The position numbers and the translations under genes were made by a program. From positions 34,573 to 98,572 of the forward strand of contig JAUZOO010000014.1 in assembly GCA_030706405.1 (NCBI GenBank): a stretch of DNA of 64,000 nucleotides, written 5' to 3'. This DNA is from Bacteroidota bacterium. Its GTDB lineage: Bacteria; Bacteroidota; Bacteroidia; Bacteroidales; JAAUTT01. A model generated the notes under the pieces. That model searched no databases. It saw nothing but the letters and a program-made list of their open reading frames with translations, and had not been told where the DNA came from. Of the stretch, positions 54,601 to 62,258 are shown piece by piece (position 1 is the first letter of the stretch; the number at the start of each line of letters is the position of its first letter).

Positions 54601-54818
54601 TCGTGTCCTCCGCGAACGTACATTCGTGTCCTCCGCGAACGAGCGTTCGTGTCATCCCCACACGTACGAGTGTGTCATCCCCACACGTACGAGTGTGCCA
54701 CCCTCACACGTGCGTGTGGGGCATTCTCTACCGTCCGGTATCGACACCCTCTACCGTGCGGTAGTGACACCCTATAACGTACGTTATTGATACCCTATAA
54801 CGAGCGTTATAGGGTATC
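54601..54818. repeat. Nine-unit 23-bp tandem array of palindromes with covarying arms
   Basis: Nine palindromes are centred at 54619.5, 54642.5, 54665.5, 54688.5, 54711.5, 54734.5, 54757.5, 54780.5 and 54803.5, exactly 23 bases apart. Each has a core of the form CG-n2-CG (or C-n4-G in the first) flanked by complementary arms, and the arms change as pairs: GAA/TTC in units 1-2, ACAC/GTGT-like in 3-5, TAC/GTA in 6-7 and ATAA/TTAT in 8-9. The last unit is a perfect 30-base palindrome (54789-54818). Linkers are of the form GTCATCC, GACACCC or GATACCC. Short reading frames crossing it only translate the repeat. It lies between the metal pump terminator and a metzincin gene. Confidence 0.9.
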
Positions 54819-54895
54819 AATAAAAAATGGGTGGATAATAAGCACGGTATTGTCCTCAAAACAACCGATGGAAGATGCCGGTAAGCATAAATGAT

Positions 54896-54903
54896 TACAT
54901 TTG
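54896..54903 (+). promoter_or_regulatory. Putative -7 promoter element for the metzincin gene
   Basis: TACATTTG, full match to TAnnTTTG, 108 bases before the ATG. The transcript would begin after the palindrome array. The -33 side is weak. The other bases between the array and the gene show nothing further. Confidence 0.4.
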
Positions 54904-55011
54904 GCATAAACAAAACATACGGCTAACTAACGATGGGTATGTAGGGGGTGTGATGGTTCGGATGTTGTGGTTAGCGCATCACAAATAGTTAAAAATAGAG
55001 AAAAGAAACAA

Positions 55012-55704
55012 ATGAAGTTTTTATTGCTTGTACTAATAGCCTTATTGTCAATTAATGTTTCCTGTAAGAATGACTTTCGACGTCTGGATAATTATACGAT
55101 TAAGGAATTGTCTTTTTTTTCACAGGTTGGCTTTTATAATCATGACTGTCTGACAAAGTGGAAAGACGACATCAACATTGCTATTAAAGGCAATCCTACT
55201 AAAAGAGATATGGAGATTATTGATACCATTATAAAAGAATTAAAACCTTTGCTGGGTGGAATAAATATAAATCGAGTAGAGAGTAACGAAAACTTTAAAA
55301 TATCTTTTACTGAGAAATGCCCTTTGGGGAATTATCCATATGGAGTTGTTGATTTTAAAACAAAATTTATGGATTGGTCATCATTTCGATATATAGACTT
55401 GTGGATCAATTCAAATTTGAAAGGGACTTTTCGGGAAGCTACAATTAAACATGAGTTTTTACATGGTTTAGGATTAGACCATCCCCAAAGCCGTAATACA
55501 GGGACACTGATTGAATCAAACGCCGAATATGCCAGTATTGACGACTATGAAATAGGAATGGTCTCGCTTTATAAATTTACGCCCTTAGATAAAGCCTGCG
55601 TAAAAATATTATATGAAAATTGTTTACATGGAGGACTAAATAGAACAGATTTTATTGAATATTTAAACGTAAAAAAAGAAAATACCAGCCACCTTAAGAA
55701 GTGA
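55012..55704 (+). CDS. Metzincin-like zinc protease lipoprotein
   Basis: A 230-residue predicted lipoprotein (signal ending LLSINVSC, Cys18). The zinc motif is complete and of the metzincin type, HEFLHGLGLDH with His147, Glu148, His151 and His157. A Met-turn may be GMVSLYKF about 35 residues later. The body has a DUF2927-like mix of short helices and strands, but I cannot assign a known subfamily. Base composition is clearly more AT-rich than the neighbouring pump and aminotransferase genes, which suggests transfer. The start at 55012 was chosen because the in-frame TTG at 54967 would precede the signal peptide. The substrate is unknown; an outer-surface or periplasmic protease is likely. Confidence 0.75.
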   Translation: MKFLLLVLIALLSINVSCKNDFRRLDNYTIKELSFFSQVGFYNHDCLTKWKDDINIAIKGNPTKRDMEIIDTIIKELKPLLGGININRVESNENFKISFTEKCPLGNYPYGVVDFKTKFMDWSSFRYIDLWINSNLKGTFREATIKHEFLHGLGLDHPQSRNTGTLIESNAEYASIDDYEIGMVSLYKFTPLDKACVKILYENCLHGGLNRTDFIEYLNVKKENTSHLKK

Positions 55705-55930
55705 TTTCCCTTGTTCTCTGTAGCTTGGTAAAACCTATAAGTCGAAGTTGTTCGGCGTTGCATTTCTCACTTTCGTTCGAGAGACCGCTCCGCTTAGTTT
55801 GCAACGTCGGTCTATCTTCGGTAGCATTCGCTATTTATAGTTTGCCCAAATGCAATGGAAGCAGATGCTTCCAAAGATAGTCGAACGAAGTGAAAACTTC
55901 GCCCAACGAGGGAACATTAAGCATTTCGGT
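55705..55930. other. Gene-free spacer with short inverted repeats
   Basis: No convincing gene. Short inverted segments occur: GTTGCATTT (about 55757-55765) with AAATGCAA, GTTGCA... with TTTGCAAC, GGAAGCAGATGCTTCC (55857-55872) and CGAACGAAGTG/CACTTCG-like runs of CGAAG. The pattern of repeated CGAA-rich elements is similar in style to dispersed intergenic repeats of this phylum. The 3' end of the class IV aminotransferase gene lies at its far side. Confidence 0.4.
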
Positions 55931-56752
55931 TTACGCTTTCTTTCTTTTTACATAACTGGCAATCAATTCGTCGTACTCGTGCATCAACATGTGCATTAAT
56001 GCATTTTGGGTGTCGAATTTAATGTTCTCTACCGAAGCTATCGGGAGAAGTTTGGGTGAAGTGCCGGTTATAAAAGCGGCATCGAAACCGGAGATTTTAT
56101 CAGGGGAATAATTTCTGAACTCGATTGCAATTCCTTTTTGTCGGCAAATGTCGAGGGTTTTGAGCCAGGTAATTCCTTTCAGGACTTTGTCGGGTGGCGC
56201 GGTAATCAGCGTTTTATTTTTCAGAAAGCAGACATTCGAGCGGCTTCCTTCGGTAATGTTATTTTCTTTGCCAACCAACAGAACCTCGTAAAGGTTTTGA
56301 GATGCAATCATCCGGTTGGCTTCGTCGCGCAGAGGTTGGTTAACAACCTTGGCTTCGGGGTTGATGCGTTCCCTGTAAAGTAATCCTACCCGTACGCCAT
56401 GCATGTAATCTGTTTCCGAAGGGTAGGAGTGGGGTACAAAATATATAATCTGGTCGGTTGCGGATTGATTAAACACGAAGCGGATCATTACATTCCCTTC
56501 GTCGATGTGATTCTTCTTAGCCAATGTTTTTATCCGGTTTTCCAACACTTCGGCCGTGGCCAATACGGTCTTTCCTGCTATTTTAAATGAATTAATGAGC
56601 CGTTCAAGATGGTCTTCAAAAAATAAGGGAATCCCGTCAGTGAGCCTGATTACTTCGTAGATAACTGTATTGTTACTTTGTTCCAGGGTCGTGCTCTGGC
56701 TATTTTGTTCGAAACCGTTGATCAAAACGAATTCTCCACGTATTGCTGCCAT
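55931..56752 (-). CDS. Class IV aminotransferase (branched-chain or D-amino acid type)
   Basis: PLP-dependent aminotransferase of fold type IV. The start at 56752 (MAAIRGEFVLING) gives 273 residues; a TTG further upstream (56794) lies ahead of the -7 element and is unlikely. Family features: NNTVIYEVIRLTDGIPLFFEDHLERL, VGKENNITEGSRSNVCFLKNKTLITAP (the ITEGSxSNxF signature region), KGITWLKTLDICRQKGI and AAFITGTSPKLLPI. The PLP lysine is expected near KVVNQPLRDEANR. It may be a branched-chain or D-amino-acid aminotransferase or aminodeoxychorismate lyase; sequence alone does not decide. Confidence 0.85.
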   Translation of the reverse strand: MAAIRGEFVLINGFEQNSQSTTLEQSNNTVIYEVIRLTDGIPLFFEDHLERLINSFKIAGKTVLATAEVLENRIKTLAKKNHIDEGNVMIRFVFNQSATDQIIYFVPHSYPSETDYMHGVRVGLLYRERINPEAKVVNQPLRDEANRMIASQNLYEVLLVGKENNITEGSRSNVCFLKNKTLITAPPDKVLKGITWLKTLDICRQKGIAIEFRNYSPDKISGFDAAFITGTSPKLLPIASVENIKFDTQNALMHMLMHEYDELIASYVKRKKA

Positions 56753-56782
56753 TGGTTGGTATGAATTGTTTCTTGGTATTGA

Positions 56783-56790
56783 CAAATTTA
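56783..56790 (-). promoter_or_regulatory. Putative -7 promoter element for the aminotransferase
   Basis: TAAATTTG on the minus strand, 30 bases before the chosen ATG. It overlaps the upstream TTG candidate start, so the shorter reading is favoured. Confidence 0.45.
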
Positions 56791-56852
56791 GCAATTAGTA
56801 TTTTTAAACGAAACCTGTAAATTGCACGAGCTAACTTAACCTACTTACAGCA

Positions 56853-57779
56853 ATGACTAACATTAGAAATTTTTTGATTCTTTTTTTCTTTTTTATCGGT
56901 TTTATTGCTAATGTCAATGCCCAAAAAGACGCCAAAGGCTTTGCCAAGTACACGTTTGCCTGTACCGATTATACCGGGGGGAGGGTATGTATCATTTCCG
57001 GCGAAGGAAAACTTTTATGGGAATATCCTGCCGAACAGTGTAACGATTTATGGGTGTTGCCCAACGGAAATCTTTTGTTCAACACCGGGCATGGCGTGAA
57101 AGAAGTAACGCGCGGTAAAAAGGTGGTTTTTTCCTACGAATCGAAAAGTGAAATCTTTGCCTGTCAGCGACTGGCCAATGGAAATACGTTTATCGGCGAA
57201 TGCAATTCGGGCGTATTACTTGAAGTGGCCCCCAACGGCAAGATTGTTAAAAAGGTAAAGCTGCTCCCCGATAGCGTTAACGGTGGCCATGCTTACATGC
57301 GTAACGCGCGAAAGCTTAAAAATGGCAATTACCTTGTGGCTCATTATGGTCTTGATAAAGTCTCTGAATATGATCCTGAAGGTCGTTTGGTAAAGGATTT
57401 CCCTGTTAAAGGAGGCCCTCATTCGGCCATTCGCCTCCCGAACGGGAATACGTTAATCGCCTGTTCCGACCACAAAGGTGAGCCCCGCATTGTGGAAATG
57501 GATAAATCCGGAGACATCATCTGGCAGTTGTCCAAAAACGAACTGCCCGGAATTGAGCTTAAGTTTATGACCGGCATGGAGGTTCAGCCTAACGGAAATC
57601 TTGTATTAACAAACTGGCTGGGACATAATAACCTTGGCAAAGCTCCTCACGCCTTCGAAATAACCCGCGATAAACGTATAGTGTGGGTGTATAACGATCA
57701 TTCTATCGTTAAAACGATCTCCAATATTCAGCTGTTGGATTCGCATGGAAAACCGTTAAAAGGAAATGTGTTGCATTGA
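56853..57779 (+). CDS. Secreted beta-propeller protein (PQQ/arylsulfotransferase-like)
   Basis: A 308-residue exported protein with a signal peptide (about 1-23, ending VNAQ). The mature part repeats a motif of about 45 residues, of the form W-x-LPNGNxLxxxxxGxxExxxxGKxxW (for example CNDLWVLPNGNLLFNTGHGVKEV and GPHSAIRLPNGNTLIACSDHKGEPRIVEMDKSGDIIWQLS), typical of propeller domains including arylsulfotransferase-like ones. No catalytic residues stand out. It precedes a GH105 gene by 23 bases on the same strand, so both may serve polysaccharide breakdown or sensing. Confidence 0.72.
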   Translation: MTNIRNFLILFFFFIGFIANVNAQKDAKGFAKYTFACTDYTGGRVCIISGEGKLLWEYPAEQCNDLWVLPNGNLLFNTGHGVKEVTRGKKVVFSYESKSEIFACQRLANGNTFIGECNSGVLLEVAPNGKIVKKVKLLPDSVNGGHAYMRNARKLKNGNYLVAHYGLDKVSEYDPEGRLVKDFPVKGGPHSAIRLPNGNTLIACSDHKGEPRIVEMDKSGDIIWQLSKNELPGIELKFMTGMEVQPNGNLVLTNWLGHNNLGKAPHAFEITRDKRIVWVYNDHSIVKTISNIQLLDSHGKPLKGNVLH

Positions 57780-57802
57780 TAATTCATTAAAAATTGAATA
57801 AG

Positions 57803-58966
57803 ATGAGACTGAACTATATTTCAATTGTAATTGTTTTGATCGCTTTTTGTTTTGCCGAAAACTGTAATTCGCAAAATAAAGTTCCTAAGTGGTCGGCGCT
57901 AACAGCACAAAGTTTTATCAGGCGGTTTCCCGATCCGGACAGCATTCATTGGGCCGGACAGCCTAATCATTTCAGCTGGCAGGCCGGATACATCATGTTT
58001 GCCATGGAGAAAATGTGGCATGCCACGGGCGATAAGGTGTATTATAACTATATACAGCGCTATGTCGATCAGCAGGTGGACGAACAAGGCAATATCCCCG
58101 ATTTTAAAAACAATGCGCTGGACAACTTCATGCCGGGTTATGCCATCTTGTTTATGTACGAACAAACGCATAAAGATAAATATAAGATAGCTGCAAAAAA
58201 AGTTCGCGATGGTTTCATTAATTATCCGCGCACGCAGGATGGCTTATTCTGGCATGGCACGTGGGCAAAACATCAGGCATGGGTCGATGGCGTGTTTATG
58301 GGTCAGATATTCCTTGCCCGTTATGGTAGTGTAATTGGCGAAAGCGGATATGCTTTCGATGAAGTGGTTAAGCAGATAACACTTATGGCCGGCCATTGCC
58401 AAAAGGAAAATGGGTTGTTGCTTCACGGTTGGGACGAAAGCAAAAAAGCGCCATGGGCTGATAAATCGACCGGTCTGGCTTCCGAAGTATGGAGCGAGGG
58501 TATGGGTTGGTATGCAGTGCTTCTGGCCGATATATTTGATTATTTGCCGAAATCTCATCCGGGATATGAGAAAATCAAGGCTATTCATCAAAAGCTTTGC
58601 AAAGGACTTAAAGATGTTCAGGATCGAAAAACCGGTATGTGGTGTCAGGTGGTCGATAAATGCAACGAGCCCGGTAACTGGAATGAAACATCGGGCACCG
58701 GAATGTATCTGTATCTTCTTAAGAAATCGATAGCCAAGGGCTACATCAGCGCCGCAGAATATACTCCGGTAGTGAAAAAGGCTTATGCGGGTATTGTGAA
58801 AAAAGCCTCCTACAATGCTCATGGTTTCATCGATTTGCTCGATTGTAGCAGCATTGGAATACAAAATTCATATCACGACTATATCACGCAACCAAAAGAA
58901 ATAAGCCCGTTTGCGGCTTTCGGTTCTTTTATAATCGGAACATCTGCTATTGAATTTAAAAATTGA
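57803..58966 (+). CDS. GH105/GH88 unsaturated glycuronyl hydrolase
   Basis: Hydrolase of the alpha/alpha-barrel class that removes terminal unsaturated glucuronic or galacturonic residues left by polysaccharide lyases (rhamnogalacturonan or similar). The 387-residue protein begins with a lipoprotein-like signal (FCFAENCNSQ). Motifs: FSWQAGYIMFAMEKMWHATGD, LDNFMPGYAILFMYEQT, WVDGVFMGQIFLARYG (catalytic Asp region), WADKSTGLASEVWSEGMGWYAV and the C-terminal FIDLLDCSSIGIQ. It follows the propeller gene. With the GH51 protein and SusCD it fits growth on plant cell-wall or related polysaccharides. Confidence 0.88.
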   Translation: MRLNYISIVIVLIAFCFAENCNSQNKVPKWSALTAQSFIRRFPDPDSIHWAGQPNHFSWQAGYIMFAMEKMWHATGDKVYYNYIQRYVDQQVDEQGNIPDFKNNALDNFMPGYAILFMYEQTHKDKYKIAAKKVRDGFINYPRTQDGLFWHGTWAKHQAWVDGVFMGQIFLARYGSVIGESGYAFDEVVKQITLMAGHCQKENGLLLHGWDESKKAPWADKSTGLASEVWSEGMGWYAVLLADIFDYLPKSHPGYEKIKAIHQKLCKGLKDVQDRKTGMWCQVVDKCNEPGNWNETSGTGMYLYLLKKSIAKGYISAAEYTPVVKKAYAGIVKKASYNAHGFIDLLDCSSIGIQNSYHDYITQPKEISPFAAFGSFIIGTSAIEFKN

Positions 58967-59093
58967 TTGAAGAAAAAAACGAGAGTTTCGGCATACATTG
59001 CGAACCTCCCGCTTTTTATAAAAGTGGCTGTCATTAAAAAACGGGGACCTGGAATAAAAATTCCAAGCCCTGGATTAACCTCTCCTTTTCCCG

Positions 59094-61277
59094 TTATTCG
59101 ATTGATAATATCTTGAATTCAGTTCTTCGGTTTATCTGGTGCTGCGCTTCGGTGCATTTAACGCCGTTGCCGCAGTTGTTGAGCAACATCGTTTCGCCAT
59201 ACCCTTTACCGATGATCCGATCGGCAGCAATACCCTTGGAAACCAGATAAGCTGCGGCAGCCTTGGCCCGGTTGTCCGAAAGTTTCATGTTCGATTCGTC
59301 CGAACCACGCGAGTCGGTGTGGGAGCGTAGTTCTATTTTCATCTTCGGATATTTGTTCATGATGTCCAGCAGCTTGTCGAGTTCTTTGGCTGCATCCGGA
59401 CGAATGTTGTATTTTCCAAGGTCGTAATAGATATTGTCGATTTTGATGATATCACCAACGCAGAATACCGGGAAGGATTCGTTGAACGTATAATCGTTTG
59501 CAATGCCACGGGTTGTGCGTTCTACTGCATTCGATCCGCATTTGCTGCCCGGGGTATTGATAACAACCTTAACCGAATAATCGGCATCGGCATCGAGTTT
59601 AAAACGGAACACGCCGTTTTGGTCACATTTTACTTCGGTTCTTGAACTATCCGCCTTGTTTATCAGGATGGCCGTGGCATTACCCATCGGTTGTTTATCT
59701 TCGGCACTGAAAACTTTTCCTTCGAGGGCAATTTTCGGCAATACCTTGGTCAGTTCAAGCGGTAGTCCGATGGTGTCAGTGTTTGTAAGACTTTCGGCAG
59801 TATAATCGAACGTTGCATCGTTGTAATTCTTTTTGCTGAGTTTGAATTTATACGGGTCGGCCGATTTGATGAACAAGGAATTGTAGCCAGCCCGATCGCT
59901 CTTTAATGAGTCCGTAAGGTTTCCGTAAGAGAAGCCTATGTGTGTAGCTGGCAGGGCTTGCTTAGTGGCTTTGTCGTAAACGAACAACACCAGCGGGCGT
60001 GGCGAGCGGTTCCATTGATAAATGTCGTCGTCACCAATGGCGTTATTACGGTCGGAGCTAAGATAACCGTGTTTTCCGGAAGCATCGCAGATTAGCCCAA
60101 AATCGTCGAAACGGGTGTTTACGGGATAGCCCAAGTTGACAGGTTTGTCGAAACCTCCATCCTTGTTACGCTTAGCAACAAAGATATCCAACCCGCCAAG
60201 TCCAGGACGACCGTTGGTAGCAAAATAGAGATTTCCGTTGGCGTCAACATATGGAAACATCTCCTTACCGGGCGTATTGATGTCTTCACCCAGATTTTCA
60301 GGTTTGCCCCATTCGTTTTGGCGTGTCTTTGTATTAAATTCCAGATGGCTCACATAAATGTCAGTCTGTCCCAGTCCGCCGGGCATATCGGAGATAAAAT
60401 ACAGTGATTTCCCGTCGTGACTTAAGGTTGGATGCCCTACGGAATAATGGTTATTGTTAAACGGCATGGGCGTTACGTTGCCCCAGCATTTCTTTTTTGC
60501 ATTCCACACGGCCTGGTACATTTCCAGTTTATTGATTCCCTGGTTGTCGGTACGGAAACGAAGGTGATAATAATTGCTGCGGGTAAAAATAATAGTGTCC
60601 TGTGCCGGCGAAAAAGTCACCGGACCTTCGTGAAAGCGAGTATTAATTGCAGAGCTAAACGGTTGGGTTTTTAGGGAATCCGAAACGTAAAGATCAAGGA
60701 AAGAAGTCCGGGTCCAGTTATAAAGCGTTTTGATAAATGTTCCCTGTTCCTTTCGGGCAGTAACAAAAACTATCCCGCCACGGTAATACATCGGGCTAAA
60801 ATCTGACTTATTGGAGTTAAACGATGTTTTATGAATGGAATAATACGCTGAATCGCGGTAAAACGGCGATATGTTTTTGAAGGCCTGTTCAAAGGCTAGT
60901 CCGTTGATGGCGTTGGGCTGGTTCTGGTCATAGTATTTTTGGTACCATTCGCCTGCCAGCGGGTAATCGCCGTTGCGTCCCAATGCCTGAGCATAATAAA
61001 GATAATCTTCGGGTTTGGCAGTTCCAGCTTCGATAATTTTTCGGTACCATACGGCGGCATTCTCGCTGTCGTTAATTTTTCGGTACGACTCCGCCAGGTT
61101 TCCCATGATCTTGATATCGGCAGGTTTCTGCTTGTTAATTTGCAGGTACATGGGAATGGCCCCGTAGTAATTGTACCGGTTGAACTCTTTATCGGCCAGT
61201 TTTTCTTTAAAGAAGATGCTTTGAGCCTGAACCAACGAGCAAATAAAAAGGCTTATGATAAAAATTTTGTACTTCAT
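59094..61277 (-). CDS. PorE-like OmpA-family protein
   Basis: Periplasmic or outer-membrane protein of the type found with type IX secretion. The 727-residue protein has a signal peptide (about 1-18), an N-terminal TPR-like region (about 25-130, MGNLAESYRKINDSENAAVWYRKIIE), a propeller of PD40-like repeats (about 170-420, VGHPTLSHDGKSLYFISDMPGGLGQTDIYV and ATNGRPGLGGLDIFVAKR), a carboxypeptidase-regulatory-like domain (about 515-590) and a C-terminal OmpA peptidoglycan-binding domain (about 610-727, IDNIYYDLGKYNIRPDAAKELDKLLDIMNKYPKMKIELRSHTDSRGSDESN). This domain order is that of PorE. It follows the PorP/SprF gene by 12 bases. Confidence 0.9.
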   Translation of the reverse strand: MKYKIFIISLFICSLVQAQSIFFKEKLADKEFNRYNYYGAIPMYLQINKQKPADIKIMGNLAESYRKINDSENAAVWYRKIIEAGTAKPEDYLYYAQALGRNGDYPLAGEWYQKYYDQNQPNAINGLAFEQAFKNISPFYRDSAYYSIHKTSFNSNKSDFSPMYYRGGIVFVTARKEQGTFIKTLYNWTRTSFLDLYVSDSLKTQPFSSAINTRFHEGPVTFSPAQDTIIFTRSNYYHLRFRTDNQGINKLEMYQAVWNAKKKCWGNVTPMPFNNNHYSVGHPTLSHDGKSLYFISDMPGGLGQTDIYVSHLEFNTKTRQNEWGKPENLGEDINTPGKEMFPYVDANGNLYFATNGRPGLGGLDIFVAKRNKDGGFDKPVNLGYPVNTRFDDFGLICDASGKHGYLSSDRNNAIGDDDIYQWNRSPRPLVLFVYDKATKQALPATHIGFSYGNLTDSLKSDRAGYNSLFIKSADPYKFKLSKKNYNDATFDYTAESLTNTDTIGLPLELTKVLPKIALEGKVFSAEDKQPMGNATAILINKADSSRTEVKCDQNGVFRFKLDADADYSVKVVINTPGSKCGSNAVERTTRGIANDYTFNESFPVFCVGDIIKIDNIYYDLGKYNIRPDAAKELDKLLDIMNKYPKMKIELRSHTDSRGSDESNMKLSDNRAKAAAAYLVSKGIAADRIIGKGYGETMLLNNCGNGVKCTEAQHQINRRTEFKILSIE

Positions 61278-61289
61278 GCCAACATGTTT

Positions 61290-62240
61290 TTAAAAATACC
61301 TTGGGGTTAATACTTTCGACCGCGAAAAACTGAAATCGTAACGAAGCATTAGCTCGTGCGTTCCGGTATTGAAGTTCCGCAGGTCGGTATAGGCATATTC
61401 ATAGGCATAGCCAAGATAAAGCTGCGGGGTCATTTTAATTTCGGTGAACATATTGACGGATGATCCGCTACGATAGGATGCCCCAAGCGCAAAAAAGTCG
61501 AAGAACCAGGCAGTGGCATTAAAGTCCATGGTAACCGGAGCTCCGTTTACGTATTTTGCCAATATCGAAGGTTTAAACTTTATATCCTGGCTTAAATCGA
61601 AAACATAACCGGAAGTTAAAAAGTAATGCACCGACTGATCGAGCTTATAACTGGGCTTTCCAAAGAAAAAACTTCCAAACTCGGGAATTGACAAACCTGC
61701 GTAAAAACGGTTGGTATAGTAATACAATCCCATGCCAAAACTGGGGTACTTCTCGTGAATATCCTGCATGAATGCATCGTCGTACTGATTTCCATTTTCC
61801 GAATATTGAACGGAGGTATAATCGCTGGTTACGAAATTATATCCCATCTGAAGCCCGGCAGCAAGGACACTTTCTTTGAACTTTATTTTGTAGGAATAAG
61901 CCCCCATGATTCCGGTTTTACGGGTAATTCCGATTTTATCGACCAACAGGTTAAGCCCTAGCCCTACTTTCTCGCTTTTAAGCGGGGCGTCCAGCGTTAA
62001 TGTCCCGGTCTTTGGTGCTCCCGGAATGTTCTGCCATTGGTTACGGTAGAGTATGGTGGCGCTCATTGCCTCGTGAGAGCCTGCATAGGCCGGGTTAATC
62101 ATCAGCCCGTTAAACATATATTGGGAATACATGGGGTCCTGCTGGGCAAGGCAACGGACGCCCGTCAGCAGGAAAACCATCAGCAGGGAAATTCTTATGT
62201 ATGAACCACGTTTCATGGGTAACAGTTTTAGTTTGTTCAT
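61290..62240 (-). CDS. PorP/SprF family type IX secretion outer membrane protein
   Basis: Outer-membrane beta-barrel partner used for surface attachment or export of type IX (type B) substrates. The 316-residue start at 62240 (MNKLKLLPMKRGSYIRIS...) was preferred over a TTG six codons further out; an ATG at 62216 is another option. Signal peptide to about residue 33 (RCLAQQD). The family block QDPMYSQYMFNGLMINPAYAGSHEAMSATILYRNQWQNIPGAP is complete, and alternating beta strands continue to the C-terminus. It lies between the adhesin and PorE-like genes, as in the SprB-SprF layout. Confidence 0.93.
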   Translation of the reverse strand: MNKLKLLPMKRGSYIRISLLMVFLLTGVRCLAQQDPMYSQYMFNGLMINPAYAGSHEAMSATILYRNQWQNIPGAPKTGTLTLDAPLKSEKVGLGLNLLVDKIGITRKTGIMGAYSYKIKFKESVLAAGLQMGYNFVTSDYTSVQYSENGNQYDDAFMQDIHEKYPSFGMGLYYYTNRFYAGLSIPEFGSFFFGKPSYKLDQSVHYFLTSGYVFDLSQDIKFKPSILAKYVNGAPVTMDFNATAWFFDFFALGASYRSGSSVNMFTEIKMTPQLYLGYAYEYAYTDLRNFNTGTHELMLRYDFSFSRSKVLTPRYF

Positions 62241-62258
62241 GTTAAGATTCTTTAACAA

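Noticed and set aside
54519..54790. Two plus-strand frames of 71 and 81 codons running through the palindrome array
   Set aside because: Their products are only repeats of Ser, Pro, His, Arg and Val from the DNA repeat. No start context or domain supports a gene.
54601..54818. CRISPR array
   Set aside because: Units are palindromes with changing arms and no unique spacers of constant length, and no cas gene is present.
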